NCBI RefSeq assembly: GCF_011758565.1
Contig: NZ_JAAMOX010000001.1
Span: 1,837,838 to 1,901,837 of the forward strand
DNA length: 64,000 nucleotides
Source: Lysinibacter cavernae
GTDB taxonomy: Bacteria > Actinomycetota > Actinomycetes > Actinomycetales > Microbacteriaceae
Reading direction: 5' to 3'
In this document: positions 1 through 7,647 of the stretch, piece after piece
How positions within the stretch are numbered: the stretch's first letter is position 1
Layout: every line of letters starts with the position of its first letter
Program-made: the position numbers and the translations under genes
The notes under the pieces: generated by a model
Databases searched by the model: none
What the model saw: the letters and a program-made list of their open reading frames with translations, nothing else
What the model was told of the DNA's origin: nothing

Positions 1-1
1 C

Positions 2-247
2 CTAAAAGCTCCCAAGAACATCGAATTGCGGGCACTCGATATCAGTGAGCTCGGGATGGTCGAGGAAACGTCTATGCGGGAGCAAAAGTCCCTGACAGCA
101 CAGGTCCCTGAGAGCACCAGGTACCAGAGATCACAGCACCACCGCCATACGCCCGGGCGACTCACGGCACCAAGCACCAAGCACCAAGCTCACCCTGCTT
201 CAACTACACCGCCATCGCTCCGGACCGGTATCGCGCGAATCGAATGA
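2..247 (+). other. Open frame at left edge, possible 3' end of a truncated gene
   Basis: One plus-strand frame is open from the window edge to a TGA at 245-247. The first 20 or so residues look protein-like (PKNIELRALDISELGMVEE), but the rest is rich in His, Thr and Pro and contains a short CACCAAG tandem at about 171-190, which looks non-coding. I recognise no domain. It may be the tail of a gene entering from the left or an accidental frame. Nothing else is visible in the first 256 bases. Confidence 0.15.
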
Positions 248-256
248 CCACCAACC

Positions 257-664
257 TCAGTCAACAACGGCGGCGACGGCTTCGATCTCAACCAGCTGAT
301 CGTCATAGCCAAGCACCGTAACACCGAGCAGCGTGCTCGGCACGTCGTGATCGCCGAACGCATCACGCACGACCTCCCATGCGGCAACAAGATCGGCCTG
401 GCGCGAGCTCGCCACGAGCACGCGGGTGCTGATGACATCCACAATGGATGCCCCTGCAGCCTCCAGCGCACCCTCCAGCGTCTCGACGCATTTTGCGGCC
501 TGCGCAGCATAGTCACCAACGCCCGCTGTTGAGCCGTCGAAGTTCAGCGGGCACGATCCGGCTAAAAAAATGAGCCTTGCCTCTTTGGGAGCCGTTGCCG
601 CATAGGCATACTCAGCGGCGGACGAGAGAGAGTTCGAGCGGATCAGCGAAACGGCACTGGGCAT
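257..664 (-). CDS. RidA family (YjgF/YER057c/UK114) protein
   Basis: This 135-residue protein has the usual length and pattern of the RidA family: an IFLAGSCPLN opening strand, DYAAQAAKCVETLEGALEAAGAS helix, a DVISTRVLVAS strand, and the C-terminal STLLGVTVLGYDDQLVEIEAVAA block. RidA proteins hydrolyse reactive enamine/imine intermediates from PLP enzymes in the cytosol. Many relatives outside the strict RidA subgroup have other or unknown substrates. The archetypal RidA has a catalytic Arg in an IEVxxxA context near the C-terminus; here the region reads VEIEAVAAVVD and I do not see that Arg, so this is better called a RidA-like (Rid) protein. It is transcribed alone on the minus strand, starting at ATG 664. 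Confidence 0.85.
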   Translation of the reverse strand: MPSAVSLIRSNSLSSAAEYAYAATAPKEARLIFLAGSCPLNFDGSTAGVGDYAAQAAKCVETLEGALEAAGASIVDVISTRVLVASSRQADLVAAWEVVRDAFGDHDVPSTLLGVTVLGYDDQLVEIEAVAAVVD

Positions 665-703
665 GTTGGCTCCTACACATAGCTATGGCTGCGATCCCTC
701 GCC

Positions 704-765
704 CATCGACCTGACCCAAATGTTTCTATTTCGGCGCCGAAAGGAACATTTGGGTCATGTCGATG
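704..765. repeat. Long intergenic hairpin, copy A of a shared palindrome family
   Basis: About 30-base arms beginning CATCGAC and containing TGACCCAAATGTT fold on each other around a GGCGCC centre, with one mismatch at the C/A position and a two-base size difference near the top. The same TGACCCAAATGTT core forms the stem of a second hairpin at 34189-34244. It lies upstream of the RidA gene and beyond the terminator of the NlpC/P60 gene, so it is not that gene's terminator. Function is unknown. Confidence 0.75.
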
Positions 766-788
766 ACAAAGGAGTCAAGAAACACAAA

Positions 789-817
789 AGGCGGCTCACC
801 CTGAAGGGGAACCGCCT
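789..817 (-). terminator. Intrinsic terminator of the NlpC/P60 gene
   Basis: AGGCGG (789-794) pairs with CCGCCT (812-817), with further pairing inside. On the minus strand the stem is followed by TTTTGTGTTTC. It lies just beyond the stop of the NlpC/P60 gene. Confidence 0.75.
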
Positions 818-838
818 AGTGTGTGTAAAGAAGTTGTA

Positions 839-1582
839 TTACGGGAGGCGCACGATCAGCGAGTAGTTCGCTGGGTTAGCGTCTGCGCTGGTCTCAACGG
901 TGCTGCCGAGGAAGCCTCCGTGGATGGCGCGGTGGTTGACACCATCGCCAGTGTAGATTCCAACGTGGCCGGCACGCATCATGATGTCGCCTGGCTGGAT
1001 CTGCGATGCGTCAACGGGCGTACCGAACTGCGCAAACTGCATAGGGCCAAGGTCGCCAACGGTGTAACCGATAGCGCGGAGCGCACGCTCGACCAGAGCG
1101 GTGCAGTCCTGAGCCTCGCCCAGCTGAGCACGAGCGGCGGCGATGAGACCTGCTGCACCTACTCCAACAGGTACGTCGCGAACGGCAGCGGTTGCCGAGG
1201 CACCCGTGCCTACGCCGGAAGCTGCAGAGGCGCGGGCCGCTGCGGCTTTCTCTTCGGCGGCGGTTGCTGCGGCCTGAGCTTCCTCGGCCTCAACAATCGA
1301 CTCAATTTCGGTTGCCGTGGTGGCACCTACAGCGTCAACCGATACGGCTGAATCTGCAACAGTCGGCTCAATAGTGAGGGTCTGCGCGTCAACCTGGTTG
1401 GCGAAGTAGAAGTTGTCTGGCTCTGGCTCTGCCGAGTAGGCGGGGAGAGCGAGGGTTCCGAAGAATGCGGAACTGAGGAGAATGGCGAAGCCACTCTGTG
1501 CAGTGATCTTGCGTCGCGCGCTTCGGCGGTCGGCCGAGCTCTGCGGGTTTTCTGTCTGTTCACGTCTGCTAAACAAAGCCAA
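839..1582 (-). CDS. Secreted NlpC/P60-like cysteine peptidase
   Basis: The 247-residue product has a basic N-terminus and a signal peptide (about residues 24-51, cleavage after LPAYSA), an Ala/Glu-rich coiled linker at about 95-125, and a C-terminal NlpC/P60 fold. The likely catalytic Cys160 is in QDCTALV, His206 in RAGHVGIYTG, and a third polar residue follows in NHRAIHGG. Such enzymes cleave peptide bonds in peptidoglycan stems. The motif is QDCT rather than the common DCSG, and the usual YxWGG segment before the Cys is missing, so activity is likely but divergent. I chose the TTG at 1582 because GGAGG sits seven bases upstream; a frame extension to 1618 has no such site. Confidence 0.75.
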   Translation of the reverse strand: MALFSRREQTENPQSSADRRSARRKITAQSGFAILLSSAFFGTLALPAYSAEPEPDNFYFANQVDAQTLTIEPTVADSAVSVDAVGATTATEIESIVEAEEAQAAATAAEEKAAAARASAASGVGTGASATAAVRDVPVGVGAAGLIAAARAQLGEAQDCTALVERALRAIGYTVGDLGPMQFAQFGTPVDASQIQPGDIMMRAGHVGIYTGDGVNHRAIHGGFLGSTVETSADANPANYSLIVRLP

Positions 1583-1755
1583 CGTAGGACCTCCAATAAA
1601 GGCTGAATTTTGTGGCAAACCCCTCTTTACCGGGATAGGCCTAACAGCCGCATAATCTGCAATACGGAACGAGCCTACAGGAAGATAACGATTTAGTCAC
1701 CTTCAGTTCTCGTTAAATTATTGAATTAGAATTAGTCTCAAGTGCGGCTTGAAAC

Positions 1756-2451
1756 TTAAGCCTGGTCAACAAAGATGTGCCCGGCAACCTCATTTGGCAG
1801 CTCAAGCCCCTCGTCAAAGCCATCAACCTGCACAACAACGTACGAGCCGTTGCGCGAGAATGCGGCAGTGTTCCCTGGCACAACTCCAGCCTGCTTGAGC
1901 TGCAGCAACAGTTCGGGATCAACCTGAGCCGGCTCGCCAAGGCGACGAATGGTGCGCGAAACGGGGCCCTCGGCTTGGACCACAACATCCACGAGGTTCA
2001 CAACGCCGTAGGCAAACGGAGCCGTCGCTGAACCGCCAATCTCGTCAAGACCGGGGATGGGGTTGCCGTAGGGCGATTCAGTTGGGTCGCCAAGAATGGT
2101 CATGAGCTTTCGCTCAACCTGCTCACTCATGACGTGCTCCCAGCGGCAGGCCTCTTCGTGCACAAATTCCCACTCGAGCCCAATGACGTCGCTGAGCAGT
2201 CGCTCGGCGAGACGGTGCTTGCGCATTACATGCACGGCCTTGCGGCGTCCAGAAGCCGTCAGTTCAAGATGGCGGTCGCCGGAGACAACAACAAGGCCGT
2301 CTCGTTCCATGCGTCCGACGGTCTGCGAAACAGTTGGTCCGGAGTGCCCCAAACGCTCCGAGATACGTGCGCGCAGCGGAACAATGTTTTCTTCTTCAAG
2401 CTCAAGAATGGTACGGAGGTACATCTCCGTGGTGTCGATTAAGTCAGTCAT
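1756..2451 (-). CDS. DtxR/IdeR-type iron-dependent transcriptional repressor
   Basis: The 231-residue protein has an N-terminal winged helix (LRARISERLGHSGPTVSQTVGRMERDGLV), a dimerisation/metal domain and a C-terminal SH3-like domain. The DtxR metal ligands occur at exactly the classical positions: Met10, His79, Glu83, His98, Cys102, Glu105 and His106. Cys102 favours an iron-sensing DtxR/IdeR over a manganese-sensing MntR. Iron-loaded DtxR represses siderophore and heme uptake genes. In this window a consensus-like box precedes hmuT at 25058, which makes the heme locus a likely target (inference). It is divergent from serC. Function is well supported; the regulon is not shown by sequence alone. 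Confidence 0.93.
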   Translation of the reverse strand: MTDLIDTTEMYLRTILELEEENIVPLRARISERLGHSGPTVSQTVGRMERDGLVVVSGDRHLELTASGRRKAVHVMRKHRLAERLLSDVIGLEWEFVHEEACRWEHVMSEQVERKLMTILGDPTESPYGNPIPGLDEIGGSATAPFAYGVVNLVDVVVQAEGPVSRTIRRLGEPAQVDPELLLQLKQAGVVPGNTAAFSRNGSYVVVQVDGFDEGLELPNEVAGHIFVDQA

Positions 2452-2553
2452 GACAGTCTCCCAACGTGCGTAACGCGCTCAGCAACCAACACTAGCCGAC
2501 AACTTCGTCTACCTGAATTCTGACTTTCTAGCATTGCCCATAGAATTGTTGGC

Positions 2554-3666
2554 ATGGCCAATATCTCGCTGCCCTCGAACCTCATTCCCGCTGACGGCCG
2601 TTTCGGCTGCGGCCCATCCAAGATCCGCCCTGAGCAGGTGGCGGCGGTCAACGAGATCGCCACGTCAGTGCTTGGCACATCCCACCGCCAGGCACCGGTC
2701 AAGAACATGGTCGGACGCATCCGCGAAGGACTCGGAGACCTCTTTACCATTCCAGAGGGTTACGAAGTGTTGCTCGGCAACGGTGGGGCGACCTCCTTCT
2801 GGGACTCTGCAGCACATTCGCTCATCGAACGCCGCAGCCAGAACCTCACGTTTGGGGAGTTCAGCTCGAAGTTTGCGTCAGCTGCAAGCGCACCGTTCCT
2901 TGAGGCACCGGATGTCATCAAGGCTGAGGCCGGTTCGCGAAGCGTTTCGGTTCCCACCGAAGGCATCGACGTGTATGCCTGGCCCCACAACGAGACCTCG
3001 ACCGGAGTCATGGCTCCCATCAACCGCGTACACGGCGACGCCGGCGCCCTGACGGTCATTGACGCAACCAGCGCGGCCGGAGGCATCGACTTCGACGCGT
3101 CGCAGGCAGACGTGTACTACTTCTCCCCACAGAAGAACTTCGCGTCTGATGGTGGCCTCTGGTTTGCACTCTTCTCCCCCGCCGCCATCGAGCGGGTCGA
3201 ACGCATCGCGGCGAGTGGCCGGTACATCCCCGAATTCCTGAGCCTCGCCAACGCGGTCAGCAACTCACGCCTCAACCAGACGCTGAACACCCCAGCGCTG
3301 ACCACTCTTGCCATGCTTGAGAACCAGGTGAAGTGGATCAACGACAACGGCGGGCTCACGTGGGCTTCTGCTCGCACTGCCGAGTCTTCGGGCGTCCTCT
3401 ACGACTGGGCCGAGCGCTCCTCCGTTGCGACGCCGTTCGTGTCAAACCCAGAGCACCGCTCGCAGGTTGTTGTCACAATTGATTTTGACGAGTCGATCGA
3501 CGCCGCCGAGATCGCAAAGCAGCTTCGGGCCAACGGAATCGTTGACACCGAGCCGTACCGCAAGCTGGGCCGCAACCAGCTGCGCGTTGCAACGTTCACG
3601 GCGATCGAGCCAGACGACGTCCGCACGCTCACCGGAGCCATCGACTATATCCTCGAGCGCCTCTAA
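2554..3666 (+). CDS. serC: Phosphoserine aminotransferase
   Basis: This 370-residue, fold-type I PLP enzyme transfers an amino group from glutamate to 3-phosphohydroxypyruvate in serine synthesis and can also serve pyridoxal phosphate synthesis. It shows the actinobacterial SerC form: FGCGPSKIRPEQ near the start, SHRQAPVKNMV, LLGNGGATSFWD for cofactor phosphate binding, and the Schiff-base lysine in YFSPQKNFASDGG. The start at ATG 2554 matches the family N-terminus. It is followed by a strong terminator. The order serC, DUF3027, cold-shock gene is also seen in mycobacteria (established synteny), so this is a chromosomal core segment. Confidence 0.95.
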   Translation: MANISLPSNLIPADGRFGCGPSKIRPEQVAAVNEIATSVLGTSHRQAPVKNMVGRIREGLGDLFTIPEGYEVLLGNGGATSFWDSAAHSLIERRSQNLTFGEFSSKFASAASAPFLEAPDVIKAEAGSRSVSVPTEGIDVYAWPHNETSTGVMAPINRVHGDAGALTVIDATSAAGGIDFDASQADVYYFSPQKNFASDGGLWFALFSPAAIERVERIAASGRYIPEFLSLANAVSNSRLNQTLNTPALTTLAMLENQVKWINDNGGLTWASARTAESSGVLYDWAERSSVATPFVSNPEHRSQVVVTIDFDESIDAAEIAKQLRANGIVDTEPYRKLGRNQLRVATFTAIEPDDVRTLTGAIDYILERL

Positions 3667-3681
3667 CCACGACGACAGCTC

Positions 3682-3717
3682 AAACGGCCGCCCCTCGTTT
3701 TCGAGGGGCGGCCGTTT
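3682..3717 (+). terminator. Intrinsic terminator of serC
   Basis: A perfect 16-bp stem (3682-3697 with 3702-3717) closes a TTTT loop, and the 3' arm runs into TTTTCGTTT. It starts 16 bases after the serC stop. Confidence 0.9.
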
Positions 3718-3845
3718 TCGTTTGGGAAGAGGATGCCGCAGGCGTTGTCACCGGATGCGCGGCTGAATGTAGCGAGCAGGTTAAATCGTTTGCTCGACGA
3801 GACGTCACGAAAACAATAGTTCACGGAGCCCGTTGCTTAACTGGC

Positions 3846-3876
3846 TGCGCCCTCCGGAGCGTGGCCGGAGGGCGCA
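3846..3876 (-). terminator. GC-rich hairpin downstream of the DUF3027 gene
   Basis: A perfect 12-bp stem, TGCGCCCTCCGG (3846-3857) with its complement at 3865-3876, has a 7-base loop. It lies 40 bases past the stop of the minus-strand DUF3027 gene. There is no clear T tract, so termination is probable rather than certain. Confidence 0.5.
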
Positions 3877-3916
3877 GAGAACGTCGCCGTGTTGCGCGGC
3901 TTACGCCACACAATGG

Positions 3917-4981
3917 CTATGAGTTGTCGCTGTCTTCGAAATCGTCGTCAGATTCGTCGTCATCATCGTCGTCATCATCATCCGAGTCATCGTCGTCGTC
4001 GTCCGAATCATCGTCATCGTCATCGTCATCGTCCGAATCCTCGTCGTCCGAGTCTTCCTCATCTGAGTTGTCGTCCGAATCATCGTCTTCGTCATCGTCT
4101 GAGTCGGTGTCGTCATCGTCATCGTCCGATTCATCCTCATCATCAGACTCATCGTCTGAGTCGTCGTCATCATCATCCGAATCATCCGACTCGATATTCA
4201 CGCCGTCGAGCTCATCGTCAAAATCGCTGAAGTCGTTGTCGAGGATGTCCTCGTCGTTCTCGTCGTCTTCGGCGAGTTCTGCCGCCGCCGCTTCGAGGGC
4301 CGCCCGTTCGTCGGCCTCAAGTTGCGCTTGCGACTCACGGAAATGCGAAAGCCGCACAGACCACGGCACCCAGTCAGGGGCCACAAGAGAGGTTTCGCCC
4401 GGCATGAGTTCAACCTCAAGAACGCTCGGCGCGGTCTGGTCGTCCACGCGAGCCATGCTGACGGACCAGTGCCAGTCCGGGTATCCGGGAAGCGTCGTCG
4501 CGAAGTGCAGTGAAAGCAGACGGTCTCCATCTACCGTGTGGCCAACAACCTCGCCCACCGTGGATTCAGGAGTGATCTCGATCAAGGCCGACTTTGCGAT
4601 GTCGTGGGACACCAGCAGGATTTCGTCTGCAACGGGAGGGGCAACAGGTTCAATTGCCTCAGCGGCTCCGGCTGCATCAGCGGGCACCTCGTTACCAGCC
4701 GATTCGACGGCTTCAGCGGACACCGTTTCCACAACACTCACGTCCACAGCGTCAGGTACTTCCGATTCAGCGGGTACGGTGTGCTCCACCGGAGCCTCGG
4801 TCCCCGCATCCACAGCAGCCGCAGCGTCTTCGTCGAGCGAGGCAGACGCCGCGTCCGTAGCAGCCCCTGCGGAGCCAACTTCGGGTGCCGTGTCAACGGC
4901 GGCCGCAACCGCGTCGACGTCGGCACGCAACGCCGCCGCATCCTGGTCAGGAGTATTGGTGGATTCTTCAGGGTTAGGCAT
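3917..4981 (-). CDS. DUF3027 protein with very long acidic Asp/Ser tail
   Basis: The 354-residue product has three parts: an Ala/Val/Glu-rich disordered N-terminus (1-120), a DUF3027 core (about 120-215, with LPGYPDWHWSVSMARV and SLVAPDWVPWSVRL), and from about 238 to the end an acidic tail. From residue 266 the tail is almost only Asp, Ser and Glu. The family is actinobacterial, of unknown function, and conserved beside serC and a cold-shock gene (Rv0883c is the mycobacterial relative as I recall it). The ATG at 4981 overlaps the cold-shock stop by eight bases (ATGCCTAA), indicating a translationally coupled operon; an upstream ATG at 4996 is possible. The tail is encoded by a GAY/TCN run at about 3932-4195. 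Acidic tails often bind basic proteins or nucleic-acid-binding partners; that role here is inference. Confidence 0.8.
   Translation of the reverse strand: MPNPEESTNTPDQDAAALRADVDAVAAAVDTAPEVGSAGAATDAASASLDEDAAAAVDAGTEAPVEHTVPAESEVPDAVDVSVVETVSAEAVESAGNEVPADAAGAAEAIEPVAPPVADEILLVSHDIAKSALIEITPESTVGEVVGHTVDGDRLLSLHFATTLPGYPDWHWSVSMARVDDQTAPSVLEVELMPGETSLVAPDWVPWSVRLSHFRESQAQLEADERAALEAAAAELAEDDENDEDILDNDFSDFDDELDGVNIESDDSDDDDDDSDDESDDEDESDDDDDDTDSDDDEDDDSDDNSDEEDSDDEDSDDDDDDDDDSDDDDDDSDDDDDDDDDESDDDFEDSDNS
3932..4195 (-). repeat. Low-complexity GAY/TCN codon tract encoding an Asp/Ser tail
   Basis: About 260 bases of near-trinucleotide repeats read as Asp, Ser and Glu codons on the minus strand. 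Codons alternate between GAT and GAC, and between TCN and AGT, so the tract is kept at protein level rather than being a pure microsatellite. It may still vary in length by slippage. Confidence 0.8.
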
Positions 4982-5360
4982 CAAGGTCATCCGCAATCCG
5001 CCGCAACATCGTCGCGATCTTTCGTGACTGAGCAGCCTCTGGATAGTGGCCGTTCTTCAAGCGTGAGCCCACTCCGTCGAGCAGGTTTACGAGGTCTTCA
5101 ACAATGATGGCCATGTCATCGGCTGGGATGCGCTTGGCGCGTGTCTGTGGAGCTCGCTGCGGCGAGTCAATGACTCGAACAGAGAGCGCCTGAGCGCCAC
5201 GTTTTCCTTCAGCAAGGCCAAATTCAAGACGGGTTCCCGGTTTCACTACCGCACCCGTTGGCAAAGCCGTGGCGTGCAAAAAGACTTCCTGGCCATCGTC
5301 CGATGCGATGAACCCAAAACCTTTGTCCTCGTCGTAAAACTTCACTTTGCCGGTGGGCAT
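4974..5360 (-). CDS. Cold-shock domain protein with C-terminal helical extension
   Basis: The 128-residue protein begins with a cold-shock domain (residues 3-65): KVKFYDEDKGFGFI holds RNP1 and VFLHATAL holds RNP2. These bind single-stranded RNA/DNA with aromatic side chains. A further 60 residues (DDMAIIVEDLVNLLDGVGSRL and NGHYPEAAQSRKIATML) form a predicted helical extension common to longer actinobacterial forms. It is the first gene of an operon with DUF3027, which starts inside its stop codon region. The start at ATG 5360 matches the MPTGKVKFY family start. Confidence 0.9.
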   Translation of the reverse strand: MPTGKVKFYDEDKGFGFIASDDGQEVFLHATALPTGAVVKPGTRLEFGLAEGKRGAQALSVRVIDSPQRAPQTRAKRIPADDMAIIVEDLVNLLDGVGSRLKNGHYPEAAQSRKIATMLRRIADDLDA

Positions 5361-5517
5361 GGCACATTCCTTGTCGTTCTAGTGTGGTGACGCCAGACTC
5401 ACGCCAGATAAGCGAGAGAGCGCCACAGCACCAGTCTACGAGGAAAGTACTGAGCTGGCCCATCCCACGCCACCCGTGACCGCTTCCTTCACGCGCGGCG
5501 TCGCTTGTTACCGTTGG

Positions 5518-7302
5518 CTACGGCGGCGGCATCAACGATTCGAATCCGGGGAGCCGTATTGAAATGCTGGCGTCGCTGACCCCGTCGCTCCCAAGGACCG
5601 TAACCACAATGGCCGAGTTCGGCCTGTCGATTTGCTTCGATGAGAGGTCTGGCTGGGTCACGTATCCCAGTGGCCAGCTTGTCCGGTCATAGGTCAGGTC
5701 GATGGAGAGCTGCGTGGCCGCTCCACCATCCGGCGGGTCAGAGATGGTGAAGAGGGTCGAACCATTGGATTGGACGATGAGGGATGCCGGAAGAGAAACC
5801 CCATCGATGCGCACAGCGGAAACAGTCCAGTATCCGTTCAACTCATCAGGGATAGCGATCGTGAGCGGGCCCTGAGCCGGCCACACACTTGTATTGCTGA
5901 GCGACATCGGGAGCGTCTCAACGAAGTCTTCGGTATTGGTGTCGGGTTCGGGCCAGGTGAAACCACCAAATGCCATCACGTACGTGGGGATCTGCTCGAG
6001 CAGATCGTCGCTCATGGGCATGTTTGGGGGCATGGTGTGAGTGGGTTGCGGGGGTCCTTGCACCAGCAGTTGAGGAGCCCCAGCTGCAGGATCACTTCCC
6101 AAAGACCCGCCGGGTACCGCTATTCCCTGATCGTGTTGCCCGAGCCTCTGCGAGATGAAGGGCGCCGTGGGTTTAACAATCGCAACGGCATCAAAGCCAA
6201 GCACCCCCTGCCCTCGTGGAAGGGGTGAGAACAACGTCTCATCCCCATCTTCGCTCTCGCTCAACAGCCCAACCGACCCAATTTCAGATTCGCCAACGGG
6301 AGCGGCTTGCGGAAGAAGGACCAACAAGAAGGTGAGGACAGCTGTGCCGGCGCCTGCGCACACGGACTTCCATCCGGTCGAACCCGATTGCGGCTGGGTC
6401 AACGCATCATTGCTCCGCCTAACCGCCGAGGCGCGGGCGGGCGTCGACTGCCAGAGCGATGCCACCAGACCTCCAGCGCCAATGAGCGGCAGCAGGACGA
6501 CCCGCAAGCGAGAGCCAACTTCTTCAGCAAGCGCAACGAGCGCTAGGCAATCGCTGCAATCGACAACGTGTTTTTCCAACCGGACGCGTTCTCGATGACT
6601 CAGCCGGTCTCGTTCGTAGGACCCCATGCGCTCGGTGGCCCACCGACATTCAGAGCCTTCCGTACGCAATGGAATATGGGCTTGCACCCATGCAGCACGT
6701 AACCCATCACGTGCACGAAAGGTAAGTTGGTGAGCCGCATTTGAACTCATGCCAAACATCGTTCCCAATTCGGATGGGGCAAGCCCCTCAATTTCTGTAT
6801 GAAACAGGGCCTTCTGCCAGCGCTCGGGCAGCGAGGCGAATGCCTCTGCGACCAGCTGGTTTTCGGCAAAATCATCAGGAATAAATGCGGTCGATTCCTG
6901 TACGGCAAACCACTGGTCATCCCTCGGGGTGAACTCTCTGAGTGCTCGACCCCATTCGGCGACCAGGTTACGCACGGTGACGTAGAGATAGGGCCGGAAG
7001 TTATCGTGTGGGCCGCCACCGTCGAGCATTCGCTTGTAAATGCGCGTGAATGACTCAGAGACCAAATCGTCTGCTTCAAACGATGTGGTCTGTGCAGCGG
7101 CGAGGCGCCTCGCGAATGCCTCATGACGCGCCCATAACTCGCTAAAGGCCTGAGTGTCTCCGTCCCTCACTTGCTGGAGAAGGTCAGCATCAGTTGTCTT
7201 GGGTTCTTGCTCGGCAGAAAGCGGCTCGGCAAATTGTTGAGATTCAGGAATTGTCTTACTCCTTACGATTGCGCGAGGTCTTTCAACGACAGAAGAACGC
7301 AT
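5518..7302 (-). CDS. ECF sigma factor fused to zinc anti-sigma motif, membrane anchor and extracytoplasmic domain
   Basis: One 594-residue chain contains sigma region 2 (about 38-125, with QAFSELWARHEAFARRLA and SFEADDLVSESFTRIYKRM), sigma region 4 (about 150-205, LPERWQKALFHTEIEGL and MSSNAAHQLTFRARDGLR), then a zinc-binding anti-sigma-like motif (Cys219, His245, Cys249, Cys252, HVVDCSDC). Hydrophobic segments lie at 266-285 and 314-333, followed by about 260 residues with no recognised domain. The architecture suggests a sigma factor held at the membrane and released on a signal, probably by proteolysis (inference). It is divergent from the pilus genes, so those are the obvious targets. Two hydrophobic segments leave the side of the C-terminus unsettled; if only the second spans, it is outside. 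The start is uncertain: ATG 7302 or TTG 7347. Confidence 0.8.
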   Translation of the reverse strand: MRSSVVERPRAIVRSKTIPESQQFAEPLSAEQEPKTTDADLLQQVRDGDTQAFSELWARHEAFARRLAAAQTTSFEADDLVSESFTRIYKRMLDGGGPHDNFRPYLYVTVRNLVAEWGRALREFTPRDDQWFAVQESTAFIPDDFAENQLVAEAFASLPERWQKALFHTEIEGLAPSELGTMFGMSSNAAHQLTFRARDGLRAAWVQAHIPLRTEGSECRWATERMGSYERDRLSHRERVRLEKHVVDCSDCLALVALAEEVGSRLRVVLLPLIGAGGLVASLWQSTPARASAVRRSNDALTQPQSGSTGWKSVCAGAGTAVLTFLLVLLPQAAPVGESEIGSVGLLSESEDGDETLFSPLPRGQGVLGFDAVAIVKPTAPFISQRLGQHDQGIAVPGGSLGSDPAAGAPQLLVQGPPQPTHTMPPNMPMSDDLLEQIPTYVMAFGGFTWPEPDTNTEDFVETLPMSLSNTSVWPAQGPLTIAIPDELNGYWTVSAVRIDGVSLPASLIVQSNGSTLFTISDPPDGGAATQLSIDLTYDRTSWPLGYVTQPDLSSKQIDRPNSAIVVTVLGSDGVSDASISIRLPGFESLMPPP

Positions 7303-7647
7303 CAATCCACAACAGTGCAGAATGCGTCTCAGAACGAGCTGCCCCAACAGCTCACCGTTTATGCCAGCTCAACCCGCGCGAACGGTGGCCAGCATGACCC
7401 CATGTGTCAGATGCTAGCAAATGTTTTTGAGAGAGACCAACCAAGTGCAAACAGTCGAGACGGCTGTGAAAAAAAGTATTTTCCCTCGCGTAAGGAACGA
7501 CGGCGTACTTCATCCTCTCAGCTGCGACCCCGTTCTATCTAGGTGTTGTTGAGTCCCCGCGCTGCCCCGTCTCGCCGGAGTGTTCAGCGCCAGGATCGTG
7601 CACAAAGGGAAGCGTCGAAATGTTCTGAACCTCAGAGGCGGACCCAC
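7303..7647. promoter_or_regulatory. Divergent control region between the fused sigma factor and the pilus genes
   Basis: This 345-base gap must hold promoters for both directions. On the plus strand GTAAGGAACG (GGAAC at 7494-7498) resembles an ECF-type -35 element, and a similar GTAGGAACG precedes the giant surface gene at 49872-49880 on the other strand. I cannot assign a matching -10 element. A run of eight A lies near 7469. No gene is visible here. Confidence 0.3.

Noticed and set aside
171..195. CACCAAG short tandem
   Set aside because: Only about three copies of seven bases, with no other copies or associated feature.
3861..5027. Plus-strand open frame with poly-Ser
   Set aside because: It is the complement of the Asp/Ser codon tract in the DUF3027 gene. 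The minus strand has the family motifs and operon overlap.
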